A stretch of DNA of 64,000 nt from Streptococcus azizii (GTDB taxonomy: Bacteria; Bacillota; Bacilli; Lactobacillales; Streptococcaceae): assembly GCF_001984715.1 (NCBI RefSeq), contig NZ_MSPR01000004.1:62001-126000 (forward strand), read 5' to 3'. The position numbers were made by a program, and so were the translations under genes. The notes under the pieces are model-generated. The model was not told the DNA's origin. It ran no database searches and was given only the letters and a program-made list of their open reading frames with translations. The stretch's first letter is position 1. Each line of letters starts with the position of its first letter. Below, in pieces: positions 1 to 10,622 of the stretch.

Positions 1-3000
1 AGAAGCCTTTACAGAAGAGCTGTGCCAGAGTGCTGGCTTTCGTTCGATTTTTCAGCAGTTACCCGTCGAATTCCGTGACGGTATTCTGTGGATAAAAGGT
101 CCAGCTTCCATTGATACACCGCATTTCAGAAAGAATCATCTACCCAATTTGGTCGAGCAGTTTTCCCGCTTTGGCTTTGCCAATCTAGCGGTGGAAATCG
201 AGGTCTGTGAAGAAATGACCCAGTCGCAATTTGCAGAGTTTCATGCTCAAAATCAAGAAATTCTCCAGAAGGCGAGTCAGGAAACCTTGGAAGCCATGGA
301 ACAACTGGCTCAGATGGCCCCTCCACCAGAAGTAAGTCCACAGCCAAGTTTCCAAGACTTTAAGAAGCAGACACCGCGCAAGGTAAGTCTTGAGAAATCG
401 GAGATTACACCGATGATTGAGATTGAGACGGAAGAGAATCGGATTGTATTTGAGGGCCTAGTCTTTGATGTGGAACAGCGGACGACACGGACGGGGCGGG
501 TGATTATCAATTTCAAGATGACGGACTATACCTCTTCTTTTTCCATGCAAAAGTGGGCAAAAAATGAAGAAGAAGCCCAGAAGTTTGACATGGTGAAAAA
601 AGGGAATTGGTTGCGTGTTCGAGGAAATATCGAAACCAATAATTTCACGCGCGACTTGACGATGAATGTTCAGGAAATTCAAGAAGTCAAGCGCGATATT
701 CGTAAAGACCTCATGCCAGATGATCAAAAGCGAATTGAATTTCATGCCCACACCAATATGTCTACTATGGATGCCCTGCCACCTGTTGAAGAGTTGATTG
801 CCCGAGCGGCCCAGTGGGGGCATAAAGCGATTGCTATTACGGACCATGGGAATGTCCAATCCTTTCCTCACGGCTATCATGCAGCTCGTAAGGCAGGGAT
901 TCGTGCACTTTTTGGGATGGAAGCCAATATTGTAGAGGATAGTGTTCCGATTGTCTATAACGAGGCAGAGCTTTTGTTATCAGAAGCGACCTATGTGGTC
1001 TTTGACGTGGAAACAACCGGTCTCTCTGCTGTTTACAATAGCTTAATTCAGATAGCGGCTTCTAAGATGTATAAGGGCAATGTTATCGCTGAATTTGACG
1101 AATTTATCAATCCAGGTCATCCCTTGAGCCAGTTTACGACTGACTTGACGGGGATTACAGATGAGCATGTCAGAAATACCAAGCCTCTCAAGCAGGTCTT
1201 ACAGGAATTTCAGGCCTTCTGTGAGGGGTCTGTTCTCGTTGCCCACAATGCGACCTTTGACGTTGGCTTTATGGATGTGAACTATGAGCGAGCAGGTATG
1301 CCAACGATTACCCAGCCGGTCATCGATACCTTGGAATTTGCCCGTAACCTCTATCCAGAATATAAGCGACACGGTCTAGGACCGTTGACCAAGCGTTTTG
1401 GTGTTGCTCTTGAGCATCACCACATGGCCAATTACGATGCCGAAGCGACTGGACGTCTCCTCTTTATTTTCTTAAAAGATGCCCTTGAAAAGTATGGTAT
1501 CAGCCAATTAAGCCAGTTAAATACAGAATTGATAGCAGAAGATTCCTATAAGAAAGCTCGCGTCAAACATGCAACCTTATACGTGACCAATCAGGTGGGC
1601 TTGAAAAATATCTTCAAATTGGTTTCTTTATCCAACACCAAGTATTTTGAAGGGGTGCCAAGGATTCCACGGACGGTCCTAAATGAACACCGTGAAGGTC
1701 TGATAGTAGGCACGGCCTGTCAAGAGGGGGAGGTTTTTGATGAATTGCTGTCAAAAGGGATTGAAGAGGCAGCCAAGGTGGCAAGCTACTATGATTTCAT
1801 TGAAGTGATGCCTCCTGACCTATATGCTCCCATGATTGCCAAGGAGCAATTCAAGGATATGGCGGAAATAAAAGCCATGATTCAGAACCTAATTGAGGTT
1901 GGGCGTAGGGCTCATCTACCTGTTCTGGCAACAGGGAATGTCCACTATATTGACCCAGAGGAAGAGATTTATCGGGAGATTATCGTCCGTTCCTTGGGAC
2001 AAGGTGCGATGATCAATCGAACCATAGGACATGGTGAGAATGCCCAACCAGCACCACTTCCTAAGGCTCATTTTCGTACGACCAATGAAATGCTAGATGA
2101 CTTTGCCTTCTTAGGTGAGGAGATGGCGCGCGAAATTGTGATTACCAATCCAAATGCCCTGCTCGAGCGTTTTGAAGAGGTCGAGGTGGTCAAAAAAGAC
2201 CTCTATACTCCTTATCTGGAAAATGCCGAAGAGCGAGTGGCAGAATTGACCTATAAAAAGGCTTTTGAAGTCTATGGGAATCCTCTACCAGATATTATTG
2301 ACCTGCGGATTGAAAAAGAATTGACTTCGATTTTGGGGAACGGCTTTGCCGTGATTTATCTGGCTTCTCAGATGCTGGTAACGCGGTCGAACGAACGTGG
2401 TTACCTCGTTGGTTCACGTGGGTCTGTCGGTTCGAGCTTTGTTGCTACCATGATTGGTATCACAGAAGTCAACCCGATGCCACCGCACTATGTCTGTCCG
2501 AAATGCCAACACAGTGAATTTATCACAGATGGCTCTTACGGTTCGGGCTTTGATATGCCAGATAAGGACTGTCCAGAATGTGGTCATAAATATGCCAAGG
2601 ACGGGCAGGATATTCCCTTTGAAACCTTCCTAGGTTTTGACGGGGATAAGGTCCCCGATATTGACTTGAACTTTTCAGGGGACGATCAACCGGATGCTCA
2701 TTTGGATGTCCGGAAAATCTTTGGAGACCAGTATGCCTTTCGGGCTGGAACAGTGGGAACGGTTGCTGCGAAAACGGCTTATGGCTATGTGCGTGGCTAT
2801 GAGCGGGACTATGGCAAATTCTATCGTGATGTAGAGGTAGAACGCCTGGCTGCTGGTGCGGCCGGTGTTAAACGGACAACCGGTCAGCACCCGGGAGGAA
2901 TCGTCGTCATTCCAAACTATATGGATGTCTATGATTTTACCCCTGTCCAATATCCAGCAGATGATTTGACAGCCAGCTGGCAGACGACCCACTTTAATTT

Positions 3001-4111
3001 CCATGATATTGATGAAAACGTCTTAAAGCTGGACGTACTGGGACACGATGACCCGACCATGATTCGCAAACTTCAGGACCTATCAGGGATTGATCCGCAG
3101 ACCATTCCCGCAGACGACAAAGGAGTCATGGCTCTCTTTTCAGGGACTGAGGTGCTGGGAGTCACACCAGAGCAGATAGGGACCCCGACTGGTATGCTAG
3201 GGATTCCCGAATTTGGAACCAACTTCGTCCGTGGAATGGTAGAAGAAACCCATCCAACGACCTTCTCTGAACTCCTCCAATTATCTGGTCTATCGCACGG
3301 AACAGATGTCTGGTTGGGCAATGCCCAGGATTTGATTAAGGCAGGTATTGCCGATTTGTCTACGGTTATCGGCTGTCGGGACGATATCATGGTCTACCTC
3401 ATGCATGCGGGACTCGCTCCTAAAATGGCCTTTAATATCATGGAGCGGGTGCGTAAAGGAGCGTGGCTCAAGATTTCTGAAGAGGAACGCAAAGGCTATA
3501 TACAGGCTATGAAGGACAATAATGTACCGGATTGGTATATTGAATCTTGTGGAAAAATCAAGTACATGTTCCCTAAAGCCCATGCGGCAGCCTACGTTAT
3601 GATGGCCCTTCGCGTGGCCTACTTTAAAGTGCATCATCCGATTTATTATTACTGTGCTTATTTCTCCATTCGAGCCAAGGCCTTTGATTTAGCGACCATG
3701 TCTGCTGGTTTAGACCGGGTGAAGGCTAAGATGGAAGAAATCACAATCAAGAAGAAAAATAATGAAGCCAGCAATGTGGAACAGGACCTCTTTACCACGC
3801 TTGAAATTGTCAATGAAATGTTAGAGCGCGGCTTTAAATTTGGCAAGCTAGACTTGTACCGGTCTGATGCGACCGAATTTCAAATAGAGGGAGATACCTT
3901 GATTCCACCATTTGTAGCTATGGATGGTCTAGGTGAAAACGTTGCCCGTCAGGTGGTCAAGGCGCGTGAAGAAGGGGAGTTCCTCTCTAAGACTGAGTTG
4001 CGCAAACGCGGAGGTCTCTCTGCGACCCTCGTAGACAAGCTCGATGAAATGGGGATTTTAGGCAACATGCCTGAGGATAATCAGCTAAGCTTGTTTGATG
4101 ACCTGTTTTAA
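1..4111 (+). CDS. polC: DNA polymerase III, PolC-type (5' end outside window)
   Basis: Replicative alpha subunit of low-GC Gram-positive bacteria, with built-in 3'-5' proofreading. The frame is open from base 2 without a start, so the N-terminus lies upstream; 1369 codons are visible, about 90 fewer than the usual streptococcal length near 1460. Domain order fits PolC: an OB-fold region (about 440-700), a PHP domain split by the exonuclease (first half [15 protein letters not shown] and ITDHGNV near 735-850), a DEDDh exonuclease starting at VFDVETTG near 1000, a four-cysteine zinc finger (CPKC...CPEC, about 2496-2590), the polymerase catalytic segment [12 protein letters not shown] (about 2650-2690), and the C-terminal helix-hairpin-helix part ending LFDDLF. 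The reading frame is intact. A TTG at 149 is only an internal codon, not the start. Confidence 0.97.
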   Translation, partial: EAFTEELCQSAGFRSIFQQLPVEFRDGILWIKGPASIDTPHFRKNHLPNLVEQFSRFGFANLAVEIEVCEEMTQSQFAEFHAQNQEILQKASQETLEAMEQLAQMAPPPEVSPQPSFQDFKKQTPRKVSLEKSEITPMIEIETEENRIVFEGLVFDVEQRTTRTGRVIINFKMTDYTSSFSMQKWAKNEEEAQKFDMVKKGNWLRVRGNIETNNFTRDLTMNVQEIQEVKRDIRKDLMPDDQKRIEFHAHTNMSTMDALPPVEELIARAAQWGHKAIAITDHGNVQSFPHGYHAARKAGIRALFGMEANIVEDSVPIVYNEAELLLSEATYVVFDVETTGLSAVYNSLIQIAASKMYKGNVIAEFDEFINPGHPLSQFTTDLTGITDEHVRNTKPLKQVLQEFQAFCEGSVLVAHNATFDVGFMDVNYERAGMPTITQPVIDTLEFARNLYPEYKRHGLGPLTKRFGVALEHHHMANYDAEATGRLLFIFLKDALEKYGISQLSQLNTELIAEDSYKKARVKHATLYVTNQVGLKNIFKLVSLSNTKYFEGVPRIPRTVLNEHREGLIVGTACQEGEVFDELLSKGIEEAAKVASYYDFIEVMPPDLYAPMIAKEQFKDMAEIKAMIQNLIEVGRRAHLPVLATGNVHYIDPEEEIYREIIVRSLGQGAMINRTIGHGENAQPAPLPKAHFRTTNEMLDDFAFLGEEMAREIVITNPNALLERFEEVEVVKKDLYTPYLENAEERVAELTYKKAFEVYGNPLPDIIDLRIEKELTSILGNGFAVIYLASQMLVTRSNERGYLVGSRGSVGSSFVATMIGITEVNPMPPHYVCPKCQHSEFITDGSYGSGFDMPDKDCPECGHKYAKDGQDIPFETFLGFDGDKVPDIDLNFSGDDQPDAHLDVRKIFGDQYAFRAGTVGTVAAKTAYGYVRGYERDYGKFYRDVEVERLAAGAAGVKRTTGQHPGGIVVIPNYMDVYDFTPVQYPADDLTASWQTTHFNFHDIDENVLKLDVLGHDDPTMIRKLQDLSGIDPQTIPADDKGVMALFSGTEVLGVTPEQIGTPTGMLGIPEFGTNFVRGMVEETHPTTFSELLQLSGLSHGTDVWLGNAQDLIKAGIADLSTVIGCRDDIMVYLMHAGLAPKMAFNIMERVRKGAWLKISEEERKGYIQAMKDNNVPDWYIESCGKIKYMFPKAHAAAYVMMALRVAYFKVHHPIYYYCAYFSIRAKAFDLATMSAGLDRVKAKMEEITIKKKNNEASNVEQDLFTTLEIVNEMLERGFKFGKLDLYRSDATEFQIEGDTLIPPFVAMDGLGENVARQVVKAREEGEFLSKTELRKRGGLSATLVDKLDEMGILGNMPEDNQLSLFDDLF

Positions 4112-4199
4112 AAGAGACTAAGATGAGGGAGACTTGAAGAACATAAAAAATAGGGAATTGGAGAAGATGACGCTTGTCATCAATCCGCTTCCCTATTTT

Positions 4200-4335
4200 T
4201 CTATCAGGTTATACTCTTCAAAAATCAACTATACTAGGCAACGAGCTACAGGCTACTTCAACAGTCTCATGCTATTGAAGGAGGCTCTAGCTATTGACAC
4301 GTCTTGCTCTTGTTTTATCTCCAACCTTTATCAGG
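4200..4335. repeat. decayed intergenic repeat after polC
   Basis: Contains a relative of the terminal sequence of the 104-bp MITE-like element (atactctTCAAAAATCAAC) followed by AACAGTCT and AGCTATTGACACG words that recur at 53.8 kb. No protein is supported; an 88-codon frame covering it has no ribosome site or recognisable product. Confidence 0.4.
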
Positions 4336-4340
4336 CTCCG

Positions 4341-5858
4341 TCATTTATTGGAAATCACCCCTTGCTCTATAAGGTAGGCTTTTGCGACCTTGCTTGGTGA
4401 TTTGCCCTCAACATTCACTTGATAGTTCATGTCCTGCATGTCTTTTTCAGTAATCTTACCAGCTAGCTGATTGAGAATGTCCTCTAGTTGGGGGTATTTT
4501 TTGAGTGTTTCTTCCCGTAAAAGGGGCGCTCCCTGATAAGGCGGAAAGAGCTGCCGGTCATCTTTGAGTGTTTTGAGGTGGTATTCCTGAAGCTCACTAT
4601 CTGTGGAATAGGCATCGATGATTTGGACATTCCCATTATCGATCGCCTTGTAGCGTAGGGCAGGTTCCAGTGTCTTGACTTGGAGCTGGAGCTTGTAGCG
4701 TTTCTGCAATCCTTTCCCGCCATCTTGGCGGTCATTAAATTCTAGGCTAAATCCAGCAGTAGCACTTGTCTGGACCTTGGCTAGGTCGGAAATGGTTTCT
4801 AGGCCGTGTTCTCTAGCGTAGTCCTCCTTGACGGCAAGTGTATAAGTATTTTGATAGAGCATGGGTTTGAGATAGATGAATTTATCTTGTGCAAAAATCC
4901 CTTTGCGGGCAGCCTGGTATACTTCGTCTGGATTAGTGGATGTGCTAGGCGGCTGTTTTAAAAGAGTTGAGGTTACCGTCCCTGTAAATTCAGGGTAGAG
5001 ATCGATTTGTCCTGCCTTCAAGGCTTCATAGACAAAGGTCGTTTTCCCGAAGTTTGGTTTTAACTCTACCGTAATGTCCGTCCGATCCTCGATCAGCTCC
5101 TTATAGATATTGAGCAAGATTTCAGGTTCAGACCCTAACTTTCCAGCAATCACAATCTTATCCTGCATCATCATGGACATAGGAAGGAGCGAGATGGAAC
5201 TGAGACAAAAGAGAGCGATAAAAGAGATAGACATAGTCTTGAGACTCCTTTTATCAACTAGGCCGATTAGGTAATGAAAGAGGAGGGCTAAGATAGCAGA
5301 ACTCATCGCTCCAATCAGAATGAGGGAGCTATTGTTGCGGTCAATTCCCAAGAGAATGAAAGATCCCAGTCCCCCTGCTCCGATCAGAGCAGCTAACGTC
5401 GCTGTTCCAATCACGAGGACAGTGGCTGTCCGAATGCCTGACAGAATGACAGGTGCTGCAAGAGCAATCTCAAACTTTGTTAGTTTTTCCCAGCGGTTCA
5501 TTCCAAAGGCGGTTGCAGCTTCCTGTAAGGAGGGGTCAATCTCCTGTAAGCCAGTGACCGTATTCTGCAGAATTGGAAAAATAGCATAGACGATCAGAGT
5601 GACAATGGCAGGAATTTTCCCAATCCCGAAAATCGGGATGAGCAAGCCTAAAATAGCCAGAGAAGGAATGGTCTGTAGTATCCCTGTAAATTGTAGGGCA
5701 AGACTGGCCAAGCGCTCTCGTTTAGAGAGGACAATGGCTAAGGGAACAGCCAGTAAAATCGCACAGGCGAGCGCCATAAAGGAAATTTGCAAGTGTTCTC
5801 CAAGAGCCAGGAGCCAGTCCTCTTTTCTATCTAAAAAGGTTTGGATCAAATCGTTCAT
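4341..5858 (-). CDS. proWX: Choline/glycine betaine ABC transporter, fused permease and substrate-binding protein
   Basis: Osmoprotectant or choline importer. Residues about 1-205 form a ProW/OpuCB-type permease with several membrane helices; residues about 230-505 form an OpuAC/ProX-type binding domain. The fused arrangement, 505 aa, is the usual one in streptococci. It lies 9 bp downstream of proV, so the two form one transcript with the marR gene. The binding domain is tethered to the membrane by the last helix (about 205-228), so no lipoprotein signal is needed. In streptococci this system is tied to choline or betaine uptake; the actual ligand cannot be read from the sequence. Confidence 0.9.
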   Translation of the reverse strand: MNDLIQTFLDRKEDWLLALGEHLQISFMALACAILLAVPLAIVLSKRERLASLALQFTGILQTIPSLAILGLLIPIFGIGKIPAIVTLIVYAIFPILQNTVTGLQEIDPSLQEAATAFGMNRWEKLTKFEIALAAPVILSGIRTATVLVIGTATLAALIGAGGLGSFILLGIDRNNSSLILIGAMSSAILALLFHYLIGLVDKRSLKTMSISFIALFCLSSISLLPMSMMMQDKIVIAGKLGSEPEILLNIYKELIEDRTDITVELKPNFGKTTFVYEALKAGQIDLYPEFTGTVTSTLLKQPPSTSTNPDEVYQAARKGIFAQDKFIYLKPMLYQNTYTLAVKEDYAREHGLETISDLAKVQTSATAGFSLEFNDRQDGGKGLQKRYKLQLQVKTLEPALRYKAIDNGNVQIIDAYSTDSELQEYHLKTLKDDRQLFPPYQGAPLLREETLKKYPQLEDILNQLAGKITEKDMQDMNYQVNVEGKSPSKVAKAYLIEQGVISNK

Positions 5859-5867
5859 GGTAGCCTC

Positions 5868-6584
5868 CTATACGTGAAAGAAATCAGCGACAAACTGGGT
5901 CGCAGGGGCTTTTTGGATACGTTCAGGAGTATCCAGCTGTAGGATTTTCCCTTGGTCCATAATGGCAATGCGATCGCCCAATTTCATGGCCTCAGCCATA
6001 TCATGGGTCACAAAAATCATGGTCATTTGAAACTCTTTTTGGATTTTCTTGACCAAGTCCTGTAGTTGCTCACGGGAGATAGGGTCGAGGGCGCTAAAGG
6101 GTTCGTCTAGCAACAAGACCTTGGGACGAGCAATGATGGCGCGCAATATACCGATTCGCTGTTGCTCTCCACCCGATAGTTCGCTTGGCATGCGGTGGAG
6201 GTAGTGGGTGGCAGGAAGTCCGACTAAATCTAGTAACTCCTTGGTGCGGGTATCGATTTCTTTTTTAGACCATTTTTTCATCTCAGGAATGAGCGCAATA
6301 TTTTCTGCTACGCTGAGATTGGGAAAAAGGGCAATTTGTTGCAGGACATAGCCAGTGGATAGACGCAATTCTCTTAGTTGGTAGTCACTCAGGCATTTGC
6401 CGTCCAGATAGATGTCTCCTTCATCTGGCTCAATCAAGCGGTTGATCATTTTGAGGGTGGTCGTTTTCCCACTGCCACTTGTGCCGACCAGTACAAAAAA
6501 TTCCCCATCACGAATAGTAAAGGTCTGCTCATGGAGCACGTATTTGTGATTAAAATGTTTGCTGACCTGTTTAAACTCAATCAT
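5868..6584 (-). CDS. proV: Choline/betaine ABC transporter ATP-binding protein
   Basis: ATPase partner of ProWX. Walker A GTSGSGKT at residues 34-41, signature LSGGEQQR from residue 136, Walker B LLLDEPFSALD around residue 157-167, then a switch histidine in FVTHD. At 238 aa it lacks the C-terminal CBS pair found in longer ProV/OpuA proteins, so the ionic-strength sensing described for those is not expected here. It starts 7 bp after the marR stop and ends 9 bp before proWX, indicating a three-gene operon. Confidence 0.92.
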   Translation of the reverse strand: MIEFKQVSKHFNHKYVLHEQTFTIRDGEFFVLVGTSGSGKTTTLKMINRLIEPDEGDIYLDGKCLSDYQLRELRLSTGYVLQQIALFPNLSVAENIALIPEMKKWSKKEIDTRTKELLDLVGLPATHYLHRMPSELSGGEQQRIGILRAIIARPKVLLLDEPFSALDPISREQLQDLVKKIQKEFQMTMIFVTHDMAEAMKLGDRIAIMDQGKILQLDTPERIQKAPATQFVADFFHV

Positions 6585-6591
6585 GGGCTGC

Positions 6592-7029
6592 CTACCTTCC
6601 TAATTGTTGCTGCAAGGCTTCATTAAAAGAAGCATAGAGTTGTAGCAGTTTTTCGCGCTCTTTTGTATCCATCTGGGACATGGCATAGCTTTCAGCTTCC
6701 TCCAGTGGGTCTAAAATTGAGGCGGCGTAGGCTCTACCTTTGCTTGTTAGGCAGATAAATTTCTGACGTTTATCACGTTCATTTTGCACAAAGGAGAGTA
6801 ATTCCGCTTCTTCAAACACCTTGATGGCGGTATTGATGACCTGCTTGCTACTTCCCAGTTTATGGCTAAGGCAGGCTTGTGATAGGGGGCGTTGAGAGTA
6901 GTATAGCCAGACCAGAATGAAAAATGATGTCCGTTGTAGACCAAATTTTTTCGCATACTGGTCATAGAGAATGTCTTGTTCATATTTCAAGCGAGCGAAG
7001 GTTTTTGCCTGCTGTTTCATCTGCATCAT
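6592..7029 (-). CDS. MarR-family transcriptional regulator
   Basis: Winged-helix repressor, 145 aa, first gene of the marR-proV-proWX operon. The central part (about residues 45-100) carries the helix-turn-helix LSQACLSHKLGSSKQVINTA and a charged wing NERDKRQKF typical of MarR proteins. Linkage of a MarR gene to proV-proWX is known from pneumococcus. A 15-bp palindrome overlaps the likely transcription start upstream, so autoregulation is the natural inference. The start could be any of three nearby ATG codons (7029, 7026 or 7020). Confidence 0.88.
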   Translation of the reverse strand: MMQMKQQAKTFARLKYEQDILYDQYAKKFGLQRTSFFILVWLYYSQRPLSQACLSHKLGSSKQVINTAIKVFEEAELLSFVQNERDKRQKFICLTSKGRAYAASILDPLEEAESYAMSQMDTKEREKLLQLYASFNEALQQQLGR

Positions 7030-7050
7030 CGCGAGAATTCCCTCTTTCTA

Positions 7051-7154
7051 ATACTCAATAAAAATCAAAAGTAGACTAGGAAACGAAGGCGAAGGTAGAA
7101 CTAGCGTTCACCGAGACAAGTTGACAACGTATCCTTTTGATTTTTAAAGAGTAT
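7051..7154. repeat. 104-bp MITE-like element, copy 1
   Basis: Begins ATACTCAATAAAAATCAAAA and ends with the near inverse (CTTTTGATTTTTAAAGAGTAT), giving terminal inverted repeats of about 21 bp. A second copy of identical length lies at 43376-43479 with only a few changes. There is no coding capacity. This copy lies in the 5' untranslated region of the marR operon. Confidence 0.8.
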
Positions 7155-7270
7155 AAATTCATTGCGACTCCCCAACAGAGCGTACGAACAAACGGGCTTT
7201 CATCAATAGGAATTGTGAACGTCCGTCTATTTTGATTGAGTATCGTATCGATTTTGGCGAGCATTAAATG

Positions 7271-7318
7271 GTCAATAATATTGACTATCAGTATATCATA
7301 CTCCTTGGAAATAGTCAA
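7271..7318 (-). promoter_or_regulatory. Promoter and probable MarR operator of the marR-proV-proWX operon
   Basis: On the minus strand: -35 TTGACT (7313-7318), 17-bp spacer, extended -10 TGaTATACT (7290-7295 for the hexamer). The expected start (about 7283) falls inside the palindrome GTCAATAATATTGAC (7271-7285; arms GTCAATA and TATTGAC on the minus strand). This is the placement expected for a MarR operator. The resulting leader of about 250 nt contains the MITE copy. Confidence 0.7.
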
Positions 7319-7714
7319 AAAAATGGACGATTTATCTTGATAGACCTTACCTAGACTTTATCTCAATAGGACTGAGACATGTCCTTTTTATTCTTATATT
7401 TTGGGTGGGATTCAGTTCAATGAGCTGGGATCACTATAGCAGAAAATGACGACAAATGCATGAAGAAGATTTCGCTTTCAGATAACCATTTTTCATAAAA
7501 GTTATCTTTTTATCATGAAATTTTGTCATAATGTAGGTGAAAATGGGATAAATCACAGCCATTATGTAAATGTCGTGAAAATATTCTTGAAAAATGCATG
7601 TAGCTAGAAAACAGTTACGTATATTTTCTTCATGCGTATGGCGTGGTAGAAAATATCTTCCCCTGGCAAAATATGGTACAATAGGAGGGAATTGAATAAA
7701 AGAAGGAGTAAATC
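7319..7714 (+). promoter_or_regulatory. Intergenic region with pepS promoter
   Basis: AT-rich stretch without a supported gene. An extended -10, TGgTACAAT (7674-7682), lies 33 bp before the pepS start, with no good -35. AGAAGGAG (about 7701-7708) is the pepS ribosome site. The rest shows no recognisable element. Confidence 0.5.
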
Positions 7715-8956
7715 ATGGTATTACCAAACTTTAAAGAAAACTTAGCAAAGTATGCTAAGTTACTTGTATCAACAGGAATCAATGTGCAACCAGGTCATAC
7801 AGTTTCATTGACTATTAGTGTTGACCAGGCTGAGTTGGCGCGCTTGATTGTCAAAGAGGCCTATGAAAAAGGGGCTGTAGAAGTGCTGGTTAATTGGCAA
7901 GATGATGTGATTTTGCGTGAGCGCTACTTGAATGTGCCGATTGAGCGCTTGGAAACCATTTCTGAACAACGGATAGCAGAGATGAACTACATCTTGGATC
8001 ATAAAGCAAGCCGTTTGGTTGTTTTATCTGAGGATCCTGGTGCCTTGGACGGTATTGACCCAGAAAAGCTCTCTCGTGCGACACGCGCAGCAAGTATCGC
8101 CTTAAACCCAATGCGTCAGGCGACTCAGGCCAACAAAATTAGCTGGACCTTAGGGGCAGCAGCAGGATTAGAATGGGCGAAAAAGGTTTTTCCAGATGCA
8201 GCGAGTGATGAAGAAGCCATCGACTTGCTATGGGACCAAATTTTCAAGACCTGCCGTGTCTATGCAGATGACCCAGTAGCCGCTTGGAAAGAGCATGAAG
8301 AGCGTCTCGTGGCGAAGGCTGCTATTTTGAACAAGGAGCAATTTGTTAAATTGCACTACACTGCACCAGGAACAGACCTGACTCTCGGTATGCCGAAAAA
8401 CCACTTATGGGAGGCAGCAGGGTCTATCAATGCCCAAGGGGAACACTTTATTGCCAATATGCCGACAGAAGAAGTGTTTACAGCACCTGACTACCGTGTG
8501 GCAGACGGGTACGTGACTTCCACAAAGCCCCTCAGCTACAATGGCAATATCATCGAAGGGATTAAGGTGACCTTTAAAGATGGTGAAATTGTCGATATTA
8601 GTGCTGAAAAAGGCGATGAAGTGATGAAGAAATTGGTCTTTGATAATGCTGGAGCGCGTGGACTCGGTGAGGTCGCTCTCGTACCAGACCAAAGCCCGAT
8701 TTCCCAATCAGGTGTTACTTTTTTCAATACCTTGTTTGATGAAAATGCTTCAAATCACTTGGCAATCGGTTCAGCCTATGCCTTTAGCATCGAAGGTGGT
8801 GTTGAGATGACCAATGATGAATTAAAGGCAGCGGGTCTCAACCGTTCAGACGTTCATGTGGATTTCATGATTGGGTCAAACAAAATGAATATTGACGGTA
8901 TTCGTGCAGATGGAACAGCTGTACCAATCTTCCGTGATGGTGAGTGGGCGATTTAA
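7715..8956 (+). CDS. pepS: Aminopeptidase PepS (M29 family)
   Basis: Cytoplasmic metallo-aminopeptidase of peptide catabolism, 413 aa, the usual length for M29 enzymes. The family's metal-ligand regions are present: GLGEVALVPDQSP (glutamate), NHLAIGSAYAFSI (histidine) and VHVDFMIGS (histidine and aspartate) near the C-terminus. The ATG follows a good ribosome site and the extended -10 upstream suggests its own promoter. It stands alone; the next gene (9054) encodes an unrelated small membrane protein. Confidence 0.93.
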   Translation: MVLPNFKENLAKYAKLLVSTGINVQPGHTVSLTISVDQAELARLIVKEAYEKGAVEVLVNWQDDVILRERYLNVPIERLETISEQRIAEMNYILDHKASRLVVLSEDPGALDGIDPEKLSRATRAASIALNPMRQATQANKISWTLGAAAGLEWAKKVFPDAASDEEAIDLLWDQIFKTCRVYADDPVAAWKEHEERLVAKAAILNKEQFVKLHYTAPGTDLTLGMPKNHLWEAAGSINAQGEHFIANMPTEEVFTAPDYRVADGYVTSTKPLSYNGNIIEGIKVTFKDGEIVDISAEKGDEVMKKLVFDNAGARGLGEVALVPDQSPISQSGVTFFNTLFDENASNHLAIGSAYAFSIEGGVEMTNDELKAAGLNRSDVHVDFMIGSNKMNIDGIRADGTAVPIFRDGEWAI

Positions 8957-9053
8957 TGCTCCTTGCAGTCAAGCTCTCCCTCGTTGAGTGCAAGTGGTCC
9001 TTTGATGTTGCACCTTGTCAGAGCTTGGTAGAACAGAGTAGAGGAGGAAAGAT

Positions 9054-9284
9054 ATGCTTGGAAGTCTAATAGTTGGCCTACTTGTTGCTATTATTGCTGC
9101 AGCGATTACCAATCGTGGTGAAAAGATGGGCTGTATTGGCAAGATTTTATTGGGACTTGCAGGGGCTTGGGTTGGCCAGCTCCTCTTTGGTGATTGGGGA
9201 CCCCAGATTGCAGATACGGCTATCCTTCCTTCCGTTTTGGGGGCAGTCATTCTTCTAGCCATTTTTTGGGAACGGGGAAGTTGA
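9054..9284 (+). CDS. GlsB/YeaQ/YmgE family small membrane protein
   Basis: A 76-aa, glycine-rich protein with three hydrophobic segments (about residues 3-20, 27-47 and 54-71), matching the transglycosylase-associated/GlsB family often linked to general stress in Firmicutes. The central GLAGAWVGQLLFG segment is the most family-like part. Ribosome site GAGGAGGAAAG is 4 bp before the ATG. A strong hairpin terminator directly follows the stop. Molecular function is not established. Confidence 0.85.
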   Translation: MLGSLIVGLLVAIIAAAITNRGEKMGCIGKILLGLAGAWVGQLLFGDWGPQIADTAILPSVLGAVILLAIFWERGS

Positions 9285-9288
9285 GAAA

Positions 9289-9315
9289 AATCCCAGACTG
9301 GTGTAGTCTGGGATT
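9289..9315 (+). terminator. Rho-independent terminator after the GlsB-like gene
   Basis: AATCCCAGACT, loop GGTGT, AGTCTGGGATT: a perfect 11-bp stem starting 5 bp after the stop codon, followed by a short T-rich tract. The two-arm repeat element begins immediately after it. Confidence 0.75.
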
Positions 9316-9740
9316 TCAGGTTGTAGACAAAGTATCTCTGAGAAAATTTGTCAATGTCAACATCGAAGGATAGTATCAGTACTCTTATCTCTTCGTGAAA
9401 AGGCGAGCGAAGCGAGCCCATAACGGCTACTTTACGCCGTAGCAACAAAGAGGCTGGGACAAAAAGATTTTGATTTTTGAAATTCCCTATTATAACTTCT
9501 GTGAAATTTACAATTAGCCACTAAAAACGAACAAAATTGAATTTATGTGACTACAAATTTCATATTCGTTCGTTTTTTCTATTTGGAACAGGGTTTTTGT
9601 CCCAGCCTCTTCGGAGATTTTGAGACTCAGGCTCAAAATCTAGGCATGAAATCCCGTAGGGAGTTGCTGCCGTCCGTGCTACCTAAGTAAAGTATCATAA
9701 TAAAATAATCGTTTTGGAGAAAATAGACTTTTTCTTCAGT
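9316..9740. repeat. Two-arm intergenic element, copy 1 (165-bp core)
   Basis: Left arm 9316-9445 and right arm 9611-9740, each 130 bp, match 11388-11517 and 11548-11677 with about four differences in total. The core (9446-9610) differs completely from that of copy 2. It is bounded by the inverted repeat AAGAGGCTGGGACAAAAA (9448-9465) and TTTTTGTCCCAGCCTCTT (9594-9611), with an inner AAAACGAAC / GTTCGTTTT pair. The right arm holds a perfect 10-bp hairpin AGATTTTGAG / CTCAAAATCT. No ORF is supported. Confidence 0.85.
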
Positions 9741-9874
9741 TTAGGATTTCTTAATGGGGGATGAATCGCTAGTTGTCGCTCCTACTCTTTCAATGAAGAG
9801 GTGTTTTCTGATGACACTAAACCATTAGACTGCAGGGGGCATAAGGTGGCCGATCGTGTTTTTTCAGGTGAAGG

Positions 9875-10489
9875 TTACTCAATCACTAGCATGCCTTCTT
9901 TAATAGCAAAGGGATGTTCAGGGTTGATGCGATCGTAGAACATAATCCCATTGATATGGTCAATTTCATGCTGGACGACAATGGCGTTGAAGCCCTTGAG
10001 CTTGATGCGGTGTGTCTCTCCATTTTTATCAACATATTCTACCGTTACACGGGCATGGCGGACCACATATCCAGGGACTTCTCGATCAACGGACAAGCAA
10101 CCTTCGCCCCCTTCCATAGCTGCTTCCTGAATGGAATGGGAGACGATTTTAGGATTATACATGACCTCTTGCAGGGCATAGGCAGTGGTCGATGGCTGAC
10201 TCTCATCTACTTCGGGCTTGGGGACAAGAATAGCGATGATACGTTTTGAAATGTTAAGCTGTGGCGCAGCAAGACCAACCCCACCACGCAGTTTTAATTT
10301 TTCTGCCATGATAGGATCCTGCGAATGCTTGAGGAACTGCATCATTTTTTCTCCTAAGATTACGTCCTCATCAGACAGAGGGAGCTGGACTTCCTCAGCG
10401 ACCTTTCGCAGAGTGGGATGTCCTTCACGGATAATATCATCCATATCAATCAAATGGCTAGCTTTTGTTAAACGTTCAATTACAGACAT
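9875..10489 (-). CDS. def: Peptide deformylase
   Basis: Removes the N-formyl group from nascent proteins. All three metal and active-site motifs are present: GGVGLAAPQ (residues 69-77), EGCLS (129-133) and HEIDH (174-178, catalytic Glu175). The length of 204 aa and the insertion before motif 2 fit the longer type 2 deformylases of Gram-positive bacteria. The ribosome site (AGAAGGAG) lies 6 bp upstream of the ATG on the minus strand. Monocistronic: the facing rsuA gene starts divergently 133 bp away. Confidence 0.96.
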   Translation of the reverse strand: MSVIERLTKASHLIDMDDIIREGHPTLRKVAEEVQLPLSDEDVILGEKMMQFLKHSQDPIMAEKLKLRGGVGLAAPQLNISKRIIAILVPKPEVDESQPSTTAYALQEVMYNPKIVSHSIQEAAMEGGEGCLSVDREVPGYVVRHARVTVEYVDKNGETHRIKLKGFNAIVVQHEIDHINGIMFYDRINPEHPFAIKEGMLVIE

Positions 10490-10517
10490 AGTGTTCTCCT
10501 TCTAGTTTCTAAAGACT

Positions 10518-10526
10518 AGTATAGCA
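10518..10526 (-). promoter_or_regulatory. def promoter (extended -10)
   Basis: On the minus strand TGcTATACT, with hexamer 10518-10523, about 30 bp before the def start. A -35 match is weak. Confidence 0.5.
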
Positions 10527-10622
10527 CGAAAAGAAAGAGAAGAAAAGGAGGGTATAAGATGGGAGATACTGTGCCGTACTGGTATGAAAAATATTCCCCT
10601 ATAAGGAATCGGAGGATAGCAG

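Noticed and set aside
4134-4400. 88-codon frame after polC
   Set aside because: No ribosome site or recognisable product; it runs across decayed repeats and into the minus-strand proWX gene.
7076-7318. 80-codon minus-strand frame upstream of marR
   Set aside because: It covers the marR promoter, operator palindrome and MITE; not a gene.
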